Assembly (NCBI GenBank): GCA_012517025.1
Contig: JAAYVT010000328.1
Coordinates: forward strand, 1-12,161
Direction of reading: 5' to 3'
Length of the DNA stretch: 12,161 nt
Source: Phyllobacteriaceae bacterium
GTDB lineage: Bacteria > Pseudomonadota > Alphaproteobacteria > Rhizobiales > Ancalomicrobiaceae
Every line of letters begins with the position of its first letter. Position 1 is the stretch's first letter. Positions 1 through 9,987 of this stretch are shown in pieces. The translations under genes were made by a program, and so were the position numbers. The notes under the pieces were generated by a model. That model did not search any database. It was not told the DNA's origin and was given only the letters and a program-made list of their open reading frames with translations.

Positions 1-740
1 TCCGTCGCCGTGGCGAGGCCGGCGTACATCGAGCCGATCACCGCCACGATCAGCAGGATCACCGGGATCAGGAAGCGCGAGGCGGCGAGCTTTTCCGAGA
101 AGGTGATCTTCGGCTCAGGCGTCGGCGCGTAGTCCTTCGCCGTCCTCGACCAGATCATCAGATAGACGGTGAACATCGCCGCCAGAACCAGGCCCGGCAC
201 GATGCCGGCCATGAACAGCTTGGTGATCGATTCGTTGATGGTGACGCCGTAGACGATCAAGGTCAGCGACGGCGGGATCATCAGCCCGAGGGTCGCGGCG
301 CCGGCCAGCGTGCCGATCACCATCCGCTCCGGATAGCCGCGCTTCTTCAACTCCGGTACCGTCATCTTGCCGACCGTCGTCAACGTCGCGGCGGACGAGC
401 CGGAGACGGCGGCGAAGATGGTGCAGCCGGCGATGTTGGTGTGCAGGAGCCCGCCGGGCAGGCGGCCCATCCACGGCGCCAACCCCTTGAACATGTCCTC
501 CGACAGCCGGGTGCGGAACAGGATCTCGCCCATCCAGATGAACAGCGGCAGCGCGGTCAGCGACCACGACGAGGCGGTCGACCACATCGCGGTGATCATC
601 GCGTCGCCGGCCGGCCGCGCCGTGAACAGGATCATCCCGACCCAGGCGACGCCGATCAGCGACAGCCCGACCCACACGCCGGTGCCGAGCAGGAAGAACA
701 GGACGAAGAGAAAGAGGGCGGCGAATTCGACCTGATCCAT
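1..740 (-). CDS. dctM: TRAP transporter large permease (DctM family), C-terminal part missing
   Basis: This is the large membrane subunit of a TRAP transporter, which carries substrate across the inner membrane by Na+/H+ symport after delivery by the DctP receptor. It reads from ATG at 740 and is still open at the left edge: 246 residues are visible, against about 430 usual for the family. Residues 7-40 form a long hydrophobic hairpin. The conserved block IFAAVSGSSAATL is at residues 108-120, followed by KKRGYPERM (132-140) and the MIPPSLTLIVYG segment (154-165), all typical of DctM. Further membrane segments are at about 176-197 and 222-245. The start lies 6 nt after the dctQ stop, with GAGGGA ahead of it, so the two are probably translationally coupled. 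The symbol names the family; it does not imply C4-dicarboxylate as substrate. The family assignment is sure and the substrate unknown. Confidence 0.95.
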   Translation of the reverse strand, partial: MDQVEFAALFLFVLFFLLGTGVWVGLSLIGVAWVGMILFTARPAGDAMITAMWSTASSWSLTALPLFIWMGEILFRTRLSEDMFKGLAPWMGRLPGGLLHTNIAGCTIFAAVSGSSAATLTTVGKMTVPELKKRGYPERMVIGTLAGAATLGLMIPPSLTLIVYGVTINESITKLFMAGIVPGLVLAAMFTVYLMIWSRTAKDYAPTPEPKITFSEKLAASRFLIPVILLIVAVIGSMYAGLATAT

Positions 741-746
741 CGTCCC

Positions 747-1277
747 TCACTCCGACCGGATCACGTCGTCGGAGACGTCGCGGATGCCGTGCCGACCGGT
801 GACGAGCACGCGCAGAAAATGATCGAGAAAGGCGATCGCCAGCAGGATCGCGCCTGCCGCCATCGTCGTCTGCGGGATCCACAACGGCGTCGCGTCGAGC
901 CCCTGGCTGAGATCGCCGAGCTTGCGCGACCACACCACCGCTTTGCAGGCGTACCACGCGACGTAGATCGCGATGGTCGCGCCGATGCCGAAGGCCCACA
1001 CCTCGAGCCAACGCCCGAGGCGCCGGCCGAGGCTGGCGTGCAGCATGGTGACGCGGATGTGGTAGCCGCGATCGAGGGCGGTGGCGAAGGCGAGGAACGC
1101 CGAGGCCGCCATCAGATAGCCGGCGTAGTCGGTCGACCCGCGCAGCGAGATGCCGGACCAACGCGCCACCATCTGCGCCACGATGATGGCGAAGACTCCG
1201 AACAACGCCACCGACGCCAGAATGCCGCCGAGGCGATAGAGAGCGTCGAGCCCGACGCGCAGCATGCGGTAGATCAC
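747..1277 (-). CDS. dctQ: TRAP transporter small permease (DctQ family)
   Basis: This is the small, four-helix membrane subunit of the TRAP transporter, which pairs with the DctM subunit downstream. The 176-residue product has hydrophobic segments at about 17-37, 50-68, 92-113 and 134-157, the usual DctQ pattern. Between helices 2 and 3 lies DRGYHIRVTML (69-79), matching the family's typical R/G-H-I-x-V-x-hydrophobic motif. The start taken is GTG at 1277, which has GAGGA about 10 nt upstream. An ATG four codons in (1265) is possible but has no good ribosome site. The gene follows dctP after 64 nt that contain a perfect palindrome, and precedes dctM by 6 nt, so P, Q and M form one transcription unit. 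The family call is secure although DctQ proteins diverge strongly in sequence. Confidence 0.93.
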   Translation of the reverse strand: MIYRMLRVGLDALYRLGGILASVALFGVFAIIVAQMVARWSGISLRGSTDYAGYLMAASAFLAFATALDRGYHIRVTMLHASLGRRLGRWLEVWAFGIGATIAIYVAWYACKAVVWSRKLGDLSQGLDATPLWIPQTTMAAGAILLAIAFLDHFLRVLVTGRHGIRDVSDDVIRSE

Positions 1278-1310
1278 GGTCGACAGGTCCTCGAGCCCGG
1301 CGGAAGGGGA

Positions 1311-1334
1311 CCGGCGGCGATCGATCGCCGCCGG
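1311..1334 (-). promoter_or_regulatory. perfect 24-bp palindrome between dctP and dctQ
   Basis: The sequence is CCGGCGGCGATC followed by its exact reverse complement, 24 bp with no mismatch. It begins 7 nt after the dctP stop codon. In RNA it would form a very stable G+C-rich hairpin with a small loop around GAUC. On the minus strand it is followed by CCCCTTCCG, not a T-run, so it does not look like a Rho-independent terminator. Its likely role (inference) is to protect the upstream dctP message from 3' decay or cause partial termination, giving more receptor than permease. Intercistronic hairpins after the binding-protein gene do this in other binding-protein transporters, for example malE-malF. 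Confidence 0.7.
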
Positions 1335-1341
1335 CGCGCGC

Positions 1342-2319
1342 TCACTTCTCGTAGGCGTCGATGATCGCCTTGCCGGCCGGGCCGGCCTTGGCTTCCCACT
1401 CGGCGGTCATCGTCTTGCCGAAGCCGTCGAGCTGCGTCTTGAGTTCGGCGCCGGGCGCCGAAACCGCCATCTTGTTGGCGGCGAGCGCGTCGATGTACTT
1501 CTGCGTCAAGGCCTTGGCCTGGGCGAGGCCGGATGCCGCCGCCTCGTCGCCGCATTTCTTCACCGCCGCCTGCCGATCGGCCGGCAGGGCGTCGAAGGCA
1601 TCCTTGTTGGCGAAGACCACGTTGCGCGGCAGCCAGGCGTCGACGGTGTAGAAGTTCGTCATGTACTCCCACGCCTTGACGTCGAAGCCGGTCGAGCCGG
1701 ACGAGATGAAGGCGTCGGCGACGCCGGTGGCGAGCGCCTGCGACAGGTCCGCCGCTTCGATCTGCACCGGGATCATGCCGGCGAGTTCGGAAATGCGCGC
1801 GGTGGCGACCGAATAGGAGCGGAACTTCACGCCCTTGAGGTCGGCGACGGTGGTCACCGGCTTCTTGGTGTAGAGCCCCTGCGGCGGCCACGGCACGGCG
1901 TAGACGTAGACCAGGTTCTGGCTCGAAAGCAGCTTCTCGAGCTCCGGCCGCGCCGCGGTCCACAGCTTCTCCGAGGCGTCGAAGGAGGAGGCCAGGAAGG
2001 GGATCGAATCGACGCCGAACAGCGGGTTCTCGTTGGCGTGCGCCGAGATCAGGCGTTCGCCGATCGGCGCCTGTCCGGTCTGCACCGCGCGCTTGATGTC
2101 GTTGCCTTTGAACAGCGCGCCGTTCGGATGGACCGTCACGTCGAGCTTGCCGGCGGTCGCGCCCTTGACGCAGGCGGCGAAGGCGACCGCCGTCTCGGTG
2201 TGGTAATTGGTCGCCGGATAAGCGGTCGGCATGTCCCAGCCTTCCGCCCGCGCGCTCGTTGCTGCGAACCCTTGCGCCGCCGCGACCAGAACCGCGAATC
2301 CGACTGCCGATGCCTTCAT
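1342..2319 (-). CDS. dctP: TRAP transporter substrate-binding protein (DctP family)
   Basis: This is the periplasmic receptor that captures the substrate for the DctQM permease. The product is 325 aa. Residues 1-25 are a Sec signal peptide with a hydrophobic core AVGFAVLVAAA and a predicted cleavage after TSARA. The mature protein starts EGWDMPTAYP. Typical DctP features are HPNGALFKGNDIKRAVQTGQ (64-83), VDSIPFLASSF (103-113) and VPWPPQGLYTKK (142-153). GVKFR ends at Arg167, the family's usual carboxylate-binding arginine, and is followed by the IEAADLSQALATGVADA stretch (187-203). Two cysteines, 50 and 256, lie in the mature protein. The reading frame stays open upstream to 2427, but ATG 2319 has GGAGGA 8 nt before it and opens directly into the signal peptide. 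A carboxylate-bearing substrate is likely. The divergent 5-oxoprolinase operon suggests pyroglutamate, the ligand of Bordetella pertussis DctP6 and DctP7, but this is inference. Confidence 0.95.
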   Translation of the reverse strand: MKASAVGFAVLVAAAQGFAATSARAEGWDMPTAYPATNYHTETAVAFAACVKGATAGKLDVTVHPNGALFKGNDIKRAVQTGQAPIGERLISAHANENPLFGVDSIPFLASSFDASEKLWTAARPELEKLLSSQNLVYVYAVPWPPQGLYTKKPVTTVADLKGVKFRSYSVATARISELAGMIPVQIEAADLSQALATGVADAFISSGSTGFDVKAWEYMTNFYTVDAWLPRNVVFANKDAFDALPADRQAAVKKCGDEAAASGLAQAKALTQKYIDALAANKMAVSAPGAELKTQLDGFGKTMTAEWEAKAGPAGKAIIDAYEK

Positions 2320-2327
2320 GACGACCG

Positions 2328-2333
2328 TCCTCC
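2328..2333 (-). promoter_or_regulatory. ribosome binding site of dctP
   Basis: GGAGGA on the minus strand lies 8 nt before ATG 2319. It decides the start against in-frame codons further upstream (to 2427), which would add 36 residues ahead of a clear signal peptide. Confidence 0.85.
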
Positions 2334-2412
2334 GATGATGGATGGGGCCCGTGCCGGATTCCACCGCGTCACGGGTGCCGGCGAGAAAAAGACTTCCCTC
2401 GAGGCCTGTATA

Positions 2413-2435
2413 CCGATCATGATGCATATGATCGG
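2413..2435. promoter_or_regulatory. inverted-repeat operator over divergent -10 elements
   Basis: Perfect 8-bp arms CCGATCAT (2413-2420) and ATGATCGG (2428-2435) flank the 7-nt spacer GATGCAT. This is the most A+T-rich patch of the control region between dctP and the FAD dehydrogenase gene. The right arm contains TATGAT (2427-2432), a 5/6 match to a plus-strand -10. The left arm, read on the minus strand, gives CATGAT (2421-2416), a 4/6 match. A protein bound here would block or set both directions at once. The obvious candidate is the FCD-type GntR regulator at 4611-5303; the LysR protein is an alternative. The symmetry is seen directly. The operator role is inference. Confidence 0.55.
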
Positions 2436-2443
2436 ACCGTCAA
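2416..2443 (-). promoter_or_regulatory. candidate sigma70-type promoter of dctPQM
   Basis: On the minus strand TTGACG (2443-2438, 5/6 to the -35 consensus) is followed after 16 nt by CATGAT (2421-2416, 4/6 to the -10). Transcription would start near 2409, giving a leader of about 90 nt before dctP. The 23-bp inverted repeat covers the spacer and -10, as expected for repressor control. It is a prediction by eye, supported by its position in the divergent region. Confidence 0.45.
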
Positions 2444-2471
2444 GACGAAATGTCGTCCCTCGTTGGCGCGA

Positions 2472-2488
2472 TTCGAGGCTGCCTCGAA
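2472..2488. repeat. 17-bp inverted repeat in the leader of the catabolic operon
   Basis: TTCGAGG (2472-2478), CTG, CCTCGAA (2482-2488) is a perfect 7-bp inverted repeat with a 3-nt spacer, 86 nt before the FAD dehydrogenase start. The heptamer TCGAGGC also occurs at 2399-2405 and 2567-2573 in the same 254-bp region. It may be a second operator or a short leader hairpin. No function can be read from it directly. Confidence 0.4.
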
Positions 2489-2558
2489 ACCGGGCGGAAA
2501 GGGGATTGCATTCGTCGGCGAAGGGTCGTCATCTGCCGGAAATGCAAGTCTGAATACC

Positions 2559-2564
2559 GAGGAG
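2559..2564 (+). promoter_or_regulatory. ribosome binding site of the FAD dehydrogenase gene
   Basis: GAGGAG lies 9 nt before ATG 2574. It fixes this start against an in-frame TTG at 2463 that would add 37 residues in front of the N-terminal nucleotide-binding strand. Confidence 0.8.
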
Positions 2565-2573
2565 AATCGAGGC

Positions 2574-3860
2574 ATGGCGGAACGGGTCGTCGTGATCGGG
2601 GCCGGCGCCGTCGGCGCGGCGATCGCGGTGGAGACGGCGAAGCGCGGCTTCGCCGTGACGTTGGTCGAACCCGAACCGCCGGGCGGCGAACAGGCGGCGA
2701 GCTTCGGCAACGCCGCTTGGCTGTCGGTGCAGTCGGTGATCCCGCCGGCCGAGCCCGGGGTGTGGAAGAAGGTTCCCGGCTATCTGCTCGATCCGCTCGG
2801 CCCGCTCGCCATTCGCCCGTTGCACATGCCCTTCATCGCGCCCTGGCTGGTGCGCTACATGGCGGCGGCGTGGACCCGCGACCGGGTCTTGAAGATCGCC
2901 GAGATCCTGCGCCCCTTCCTGGCCTCGGCGCCGCGCCTCAACGCCGAACTGGCGGCGGAGGCCGGGGTGCCGGAACTCGTCGCCGCGACCAGCGGCCTGA
3001 TGCACGTCTTCCGCGACCGCGCCCATTTCGAAAGCGAGGCGACGAGCTGGGGCGTGCGCCGCGCCGTCGGCATCGAATGGGACGAGCTCGGCCCCGACGA
3101 GATCCGCAGACTTCAGCCCGACCTCGATCCCGCCTATCGCTTCGCCGCGTTGGTCGGAGCCGGCGGCCACTGCCGCGATCCCGGCGGCTTCGTCGCGGCG
3201 GTCGCGGCCCACGCCGAACGGCTCGGGGTGAAGCGCGTCGCCGCCCGCGCCCTCGACTTCGCCTTCTCCGACGACCGGTTGACCGGTGTCGTCACCGAGG
3301 CCGGCACGATCCCCGCGACCCGCGCGGTGCTCGCCGCCGGCATCCGCTCCGACGCCCTCGCCCGCAAGCTCGGCTTGTCGGTGCCGCTGGAGAGCGAACG
3401 CGGCTATCACGTCCGCTTCGAGGGCCTCGACGCCGGCCCCGGCGCCACTCCGATCATGGTGCACGACCGCAAGGTGGCGATCACTCGCCTCGCCACCGGC
3501 CTGCGCGTCGCCGGACAGGTCGAGCTCGCCGGGCTCGACGCACCGGCGAATCCGCGCCGTGCCGAGGTGCTGCGCACCCATCTCCTCGCCGTCTTCCCCG
3601 GCCTCGCCGACCGCATCCGCGCCGCCGTGGCGAAGACGTGGCTCGGCCACCGCCCCTCGACCCCCGACGGTCGCCCGGTGATCGGCCGCTCGCCGCGTCC
3701 CGACGTGCTGGTCGCCTACGGCCACGGCCACATCGGTCTGGCCAGCGCCCCGATGACCGCCCGCATCGTCGCCGACCTGCTCGGCGGGAAAAAGCCCGAG
3801 ATCCCGATCGACGGCTTCGCCCCCGATCGCTTCCACGCTTTCGCAGGACACCCAGCATGA
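2574..3860 (+). CDS. DadA-like FAD-dependent D-amino-acid dehydrogenase/oxidoreductase
   Basis: This 428-aa flavoenzyme of the DAO/DadA superfamily oxidises an amine or D-amino acid to the imino/2-oxo acid. The N-terminus is a Rossmann FAD site: VVVIGAGAVG (residues 5-14, GxGxxG) with Glu32 at the end of the second strand, where it usually binds the ribose. The DadA-type motif SFGNAAWLS is at 43-51. The C-terminal half has WLGHRPSTPDGRP (356-368), VIG (369-371) and GHGHIGL (383-389), the second flavin-contacting region of DadA-like enzymes. The SFGNA signature favours a membrane-linked dehydrogenase of the DadA or D-hydroxyproline type over PuuB- or sarcosine-oxidase-type enzymes, but substrate cannot be told from sequence. 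It is the first gene of the plus-strand operon. Its stop overlaps the racemase start (ATGA at 3857-3860), so the two are translated together and probably act on the same amino acid. Confidence 0.9.
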   Translation: MAERVVVIGAGAVGAAIAVETAKRGFAVTLVEPEPPGGEQAASFGNAAWLSVQSVIPPAEPGVWKKVPGYLLDPLGPLAIRPLHMPFIAPWLVRYMAAAWTRDRVLKIAEILRPFLASAPRLNAELAAEAGVPELVAATSGLMHVFRDRAHFESEATSWGVRRAVGIEWDELGPDEIRRLQPDLDPAYRFAALVGAGGHCRDPGGFVAAVAAHAERLGVKRVAARALDFAFSDDRLTGVVTEAGTIPATRAVLAAGIRSDALARKLGLSVPLESERGYHVRFEGLDAGPGATPIMVHDRKVAITRLATGLRVAGQVELAGLDAPANPRRAEVLRTHLLAVFPGLADRIRAAVAKTWLGHRPSTPDGRPVIGRSPRPDVLVAYGHGHIGLASAPMTARIVADLLGGKKPEIPIDGFAPDRFHAFAGHPA

Positions 3861-4588
3861 CCTCGACCGGACCGATCGCGCGCGGCGGCAAGGCGATCTA
3901 CGGCGCCCCCCTCGGCATCTTGATGCTGGAAGCGCGCTTCCCCCGCATCTTCGGCGACATGGGCAACGCCGAGACCTGGCCCTTCCCGGTGCTCTACCGG
4001 GTGGTGCGCGGGGCGAGCCCGGAGAAGGTGGTGCTCGGCGGTGCGGCCGGCCTGCTGCCCGACTTCGTCGAGGCGGCGCGCGACCTGGTTCGTCTGGGAG
4101 CCGAGGCGATCACCACCAACTGCGGCTTCCTCGCGCTGTTCCAGAAGGAACTCGCCGAGGCCGTCGGCGTGCCGGTCGCCACTTCCTCGCTGATGCAGGT
4201 GCCATGGGTACAGGCGACGCTGCCGCCGGGCAGACGCGTCGGCATCGTCACCGTCTCCGCCGCGACCCTGACGCCGGCCCATCTTTCCGCCGCCGGGGTG
4301 CCGCTCGACACCCCGATCGCCGGCACCGAGGGCGGCTGCGAATTCTTCCGCGTGCTGATCAAGGCGGAGAAGGACGACATGGACGTCGGCCTCGCGGAGG
4401 CCGACGTGGTCGCCGCCGGCCGCGATCTCGTCGCTCGCCATCCGGAGGTCGGTGCGATCGTGCTCGAATGCACCAACATGCCGCCCTACGCGGCGGCTCT
4501 CGCCGAGGCGGTCGGCCGCCCGGTCTACGACGTCTATTCGCTGGTCTCCTGGTTCCACGCCGGAGTGAGGCCGCGCCGGTTCCGCTAG
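3857..4588 (+). CDS. aspartate/glutamate racemase superfamily protein
   Basis: This 243-aa protein belongs to the cofactor-independent Asp/Glu/hydantoin racemase superfamily, whose members use two facing cysteines as acid and base. Cys89 lies in TTNCGF (86-91) and Cys205 in ECTNMP (204-209), the two catalytic motifs, each following a hydrophobic strand. Also visible are RVGIVTVSA (127-135) and GCEFF (160-164). It differs from MurI, which normally starts with an IGVFDSG-like strand; here the N-terminus is GKAIYGAPLGILMLEARFPR (11-30). A role in D-Glu peptidoglycan supply is therefore unlikely. Hydantoin racemase, arylmalonate decarboxylase and maleate isomerase are related alternatives; maleate isomerase also uses two cysteines. 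Starting within the stop of the DadA-like gene, it most likely supplies the D-isomer for that enzyme or converts D-substrate for the oxoprolinase (inference). Confidence 0.85.
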   Translation: MTSTGPIARGGKAIYGAPLGILMLEARFPRIFGDMGNAETWPFPVLYRVVRGASPEKVVLGGAAGLLPDFVEAARDLVRLGAEAITTNCGFLALFQKELAEAVGVPVATSSLMQVPWVQATLPPGRRVGIVTVSAATLTPAHLSAAGVPLDTPIAGTEGGCEFFRVLIKAEKDDMDVGLAEADVVAAGRDLVARHPEVGAIVLECTNMPPYAAALAEAVGRPVYDVYSLVSWFHAGVRPRRFR

Positions 4589-4610
4589 AGAACGAACGAA
4601 GGGGGGAGCC

Positions 4611-5299
4611 ATGGGGGAGGAGACCGACAGCGTCGTCGATCGGGTCTACGAGGCGGTGAAACGCATGGCCGTCGCCTACGACTTGAAGCCCGACGAGCGC
4701 CTCAACGAAGGCCGGCTCGCCGCCCGGCTCGGGGTCAGCCGCACCCCGCTCCGCGAGGCGTTGAACCGCCTCACCACCGAGGGCTTCCTGCGTTTCGTCC
4801 CCGGCCAGGGCTTCTTCTGCCGGGCGCTCGATCCGCGCGAGGTGTTCGAGCTCTACGAGCTGCGCAAGGCGATCGAGGTGGCGGCGATCCCACTGGCGGT
4901 GGAACGGGCGACCGACGCCGAGATCGGATCGCTCGCCGGCTTCCTCGCCGAGACCTCGCCGGAACGCCCCGGCCGCACCACCGCCGATCTGACCGACCTC
5001 GATGAGACCTTCCACCACCGCTTGATCGGGCTGGCGAAGAACGCCGAGATGCTGCGGGTGCTGGAGAACGTCGACGCCCGCATCCGCTTCGTCCGCTGGA
5101 CCGCGATGAACGTCGACGCGCGGGCGAAGACGCAGGCCGAGCACCGCGCGGTGGTCGAGGCGATCGCCCGTCGCGACCCGGCCGCCGCGATCGCCGTGCT
5201 CGAGCACCACATCGACGGCCGGCTCGACCGCATCACCGCCGCGATCCGCGAGGGCCTCGCCCAGATCTATCTGCAACCCCGCCGAGACGAGAGCAGCCG

Positions 5300-5303
<4 letters not shown>
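4611..5303 (+). CDS. GntR family transcriptional regulator, FCD (FadR) subfamily
   Basis: This 230-aa regulator has an N-terminal winged helix (about 8-70) with the GntR signature LAARLGVSRTPLREALNRL (36-54) and a C-terminal FCD ligand-sensing domain (about 78-218). The FCD metal-site residues are visible: Asp131 and His135 in DLDETFHH, His178 in AEHRAVVEAI, and His200 in LEHHI. FCD domains commonly sense small carboxylates through this metal, which fits an amino-acid or oxo-acid effector. The start has AAGGGGGGAG just upstream, and the gene begins 22 nt after the racemase stop. Its own stop overlaps the next start (ATGA at 5300-5303). Location inside the operon suggests autoregulation and control of the divergent promoter region at about 2408-2443. 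The family call is firm; target and effector are inferred. Confidence 0.95.
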
Positions 5304-8926
<3,623 letters not shown>

Positions 8927-8951
8927 GGCGAGAGACCAGCGAGGCGGCGAC

Positions 8952-9848
8952 ATGCGCATCCCTTCGACCCAGGCGCTGCGCGCCCTCGACGCCTTCGCCC
9001 GGCTCGGCAGCGTCCAGCGCGCCGCCGACGAGCTGAACCTCACCCGCTCGGCCGTCTCCCATCAGCTGAGCGCGCTCGCCGACGATCTCGGCTTCACCCT
9101 GATCGAGCGCGCCGGCAAGGGCGCGCGGCTGACCTCCCGCGGCCTCGCCTACGCCGCCGACATTCGCCGTGCCCTCGGCCTCGTCGAGGAGGCCGGCGCT
9201 CGTCAACGCGAGATCCGCCTCGGCGGTCGTCTCACCGTCAGCTGCGCCGCCGGTTTCGGGTCGCTGTGGTTGTGCCCGCGCATCGGCGATTTCCGCGCCC
9301 GTCATCCCGACGTCGCGTTGACCCTCGTCACCCCGCGCCGTCTCGATCTGATCGAGGACACCGAGGCCGACGTCTGGATCGCCTTCGGCACCGGTCCCTG
9401 GCCGGAGCGCCGCTCCAAGCTGATCGGCACCGTCGATCTGACCCCGGTGTGCTCGCCGGCGCATCTGAACCGTGTCGGCGGCTTTTCCGAACCCGGCGAA
9501 CTGCTCTCCCAACCGCTGCTCCATCTCGTCGATTGGGACGATTGGCGGCGTTGGACCGACGCCGCCCGCATCAAGGCGGCGCGGGTCGAGCGCGGCGTCG
9601 TCTTCTCCGACCTCAACTTGGTGCTCGCCGCCGCCGCCGCCGGTCAGGGCATCGCCATCGGCGACGAACTCACCTGCAGCCGCGCCTTCGCCGAGGGTCG
9701 GCTGGTGCGCCCCTTCGACATCACCGTGCGCTCGGTGCGCGCCTATCATCTGATCGTCGCGCCCGAACGCACCGACGATCCGCTGGTCGCCGCCTTCGTC
9801 GATTGGCTGGAGGAGGGCCTCTCGGCGTACGGGGTGCTCAGCAAATGA
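8952..9848 (+). CDS. LysR family transcriptional regulator, GcvA-like
   Basis: This 298-aa LysR regulator has the standard N-terminal helix-turn-helix: LRALDAFARLGSVQRAADEL (9-28) followed by NLTRSAVSHQLSALADDLGF (29-48). A linker helix and a periplasmic-binding-like effector domain (about 92-292) follow. The opening PSTQALRAL and the helix-turn-helix style resemble the GcvA group, whose members often control amino-acid or beta-lactamase genes. It begins 25 nt after the oxoprolinase gene on the same strand, with a weak GAGG about 8 nt upstream, so it is probably the last gene of that operon. LysR proteins usually bind near their own gene, and 139 nt downstream an ABC transporter starts, so it could control either unit. 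Nothing in the protein looks damaged. Confidence 0.93.
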   Translation: MRIPSTQALRALDAFARLGSVQRAADELNLTRSAVSHQLSALADDLGFTLIERAGKGARLTSRGLAYAADIRRALGLVEEAGARQREIRLGGRLTVSCAAGFGSLWLCPRIGDFRARHPDVALTLVTPRRLDLIEDTEADVWIAFGTGPWPERRSKLIGTVDLTPVCSPAHLNRVGGFSEPGELLSQPLLHLVDWDDWRRWTDAARIKAARVERGVVFSDLNLVLAAAAAGQGIAIGDELTCSRAFAEGRLVRPFDITVRSVRAYHLIVAPERTDDPLVAAFVDWLEEGLSAYGVLSK

Positions 9849-9987
9849 GCCGCCGCGCGAGGCAGCTTCGAACAATTCCTGAGCAGCGTCGATGAGGTGA
9901 AACATGCTCACCAAAAACGCGAAAACAAATCATTTGCGGTGAAAAATTCCGACGACTAGCGTGGTTTCCCGTAGAGAGGACGGGGCC
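9849..9987 (+). promoter_or_regulatory. control region upstream of the ABC transporter genes
   Basis: This 139-bp gap contains the longest A-rich patch of the window (about 9911-9950). GGTGA (9896-9900) and TCACC (9908-9912) form a small inverted repeat with a 7-nt spacer; the outer bases T9898 and A9910 fit the LysR T-N11-A pattern. GGTGAAA recurs at 9938-9944, 42 bp further on. No convincing -35/-10 pair was found by eye. The region most likely holds the ABC operon promoter and binding sites for the neighbouring LysR protein (inference). Confidence 0.4.
9974..9980 (+). promoter_or_regulatory. ribosome binding site of the ABC ATPase gene
   Basis: GAGAGGA ends 7 nt before ATG 9988. It favours this start over the in-frame GTG at 9961, which has no Shine-Dalgarno match and would add nine non-conserved residues. 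Confidence 0.75.

Noticed and set aside
1311..1334. Rho-independent terminator after dctP
   Set aside because: The stem is strong, but the downstream minus-strand sequence lacks a T-run and the dctQ and dctM genes clearly continue the unit.
441..1364. Plus-strand frame of 307 codons opposite dctM and dctQ
   Set aside because: The minus strand encodes clear membrane helices and DctM/DctQ motifs. The plus-strand product is charged, repetitive and unrecognisable.
2320..2427. A 36-residue N-terminal extension of the DctP receptor
   Set aside because: It would precede a normal signal peptide, and ATG 2319 has a strong ribosome site at the right distance. The stretch also overlaps the promoter region.
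2506..2534. Plus-strand promoter TTGCAT with a -10 about 17 nt later
   Set aside because: The -10 position reads TCATCT, only 2 of 6 matches. The TATGAT within the inverted repeat is a better candidate although it lacks a -35.
2450..4588. One long plus-strand frame that seemed to give a 712-aa fusion protein
   Set aside because: Only its last 243 codons are a gene (the racemase from ATG 3857). The earlier part is an Arg-rich shadow of the FAD dehydrogenase in another frame.
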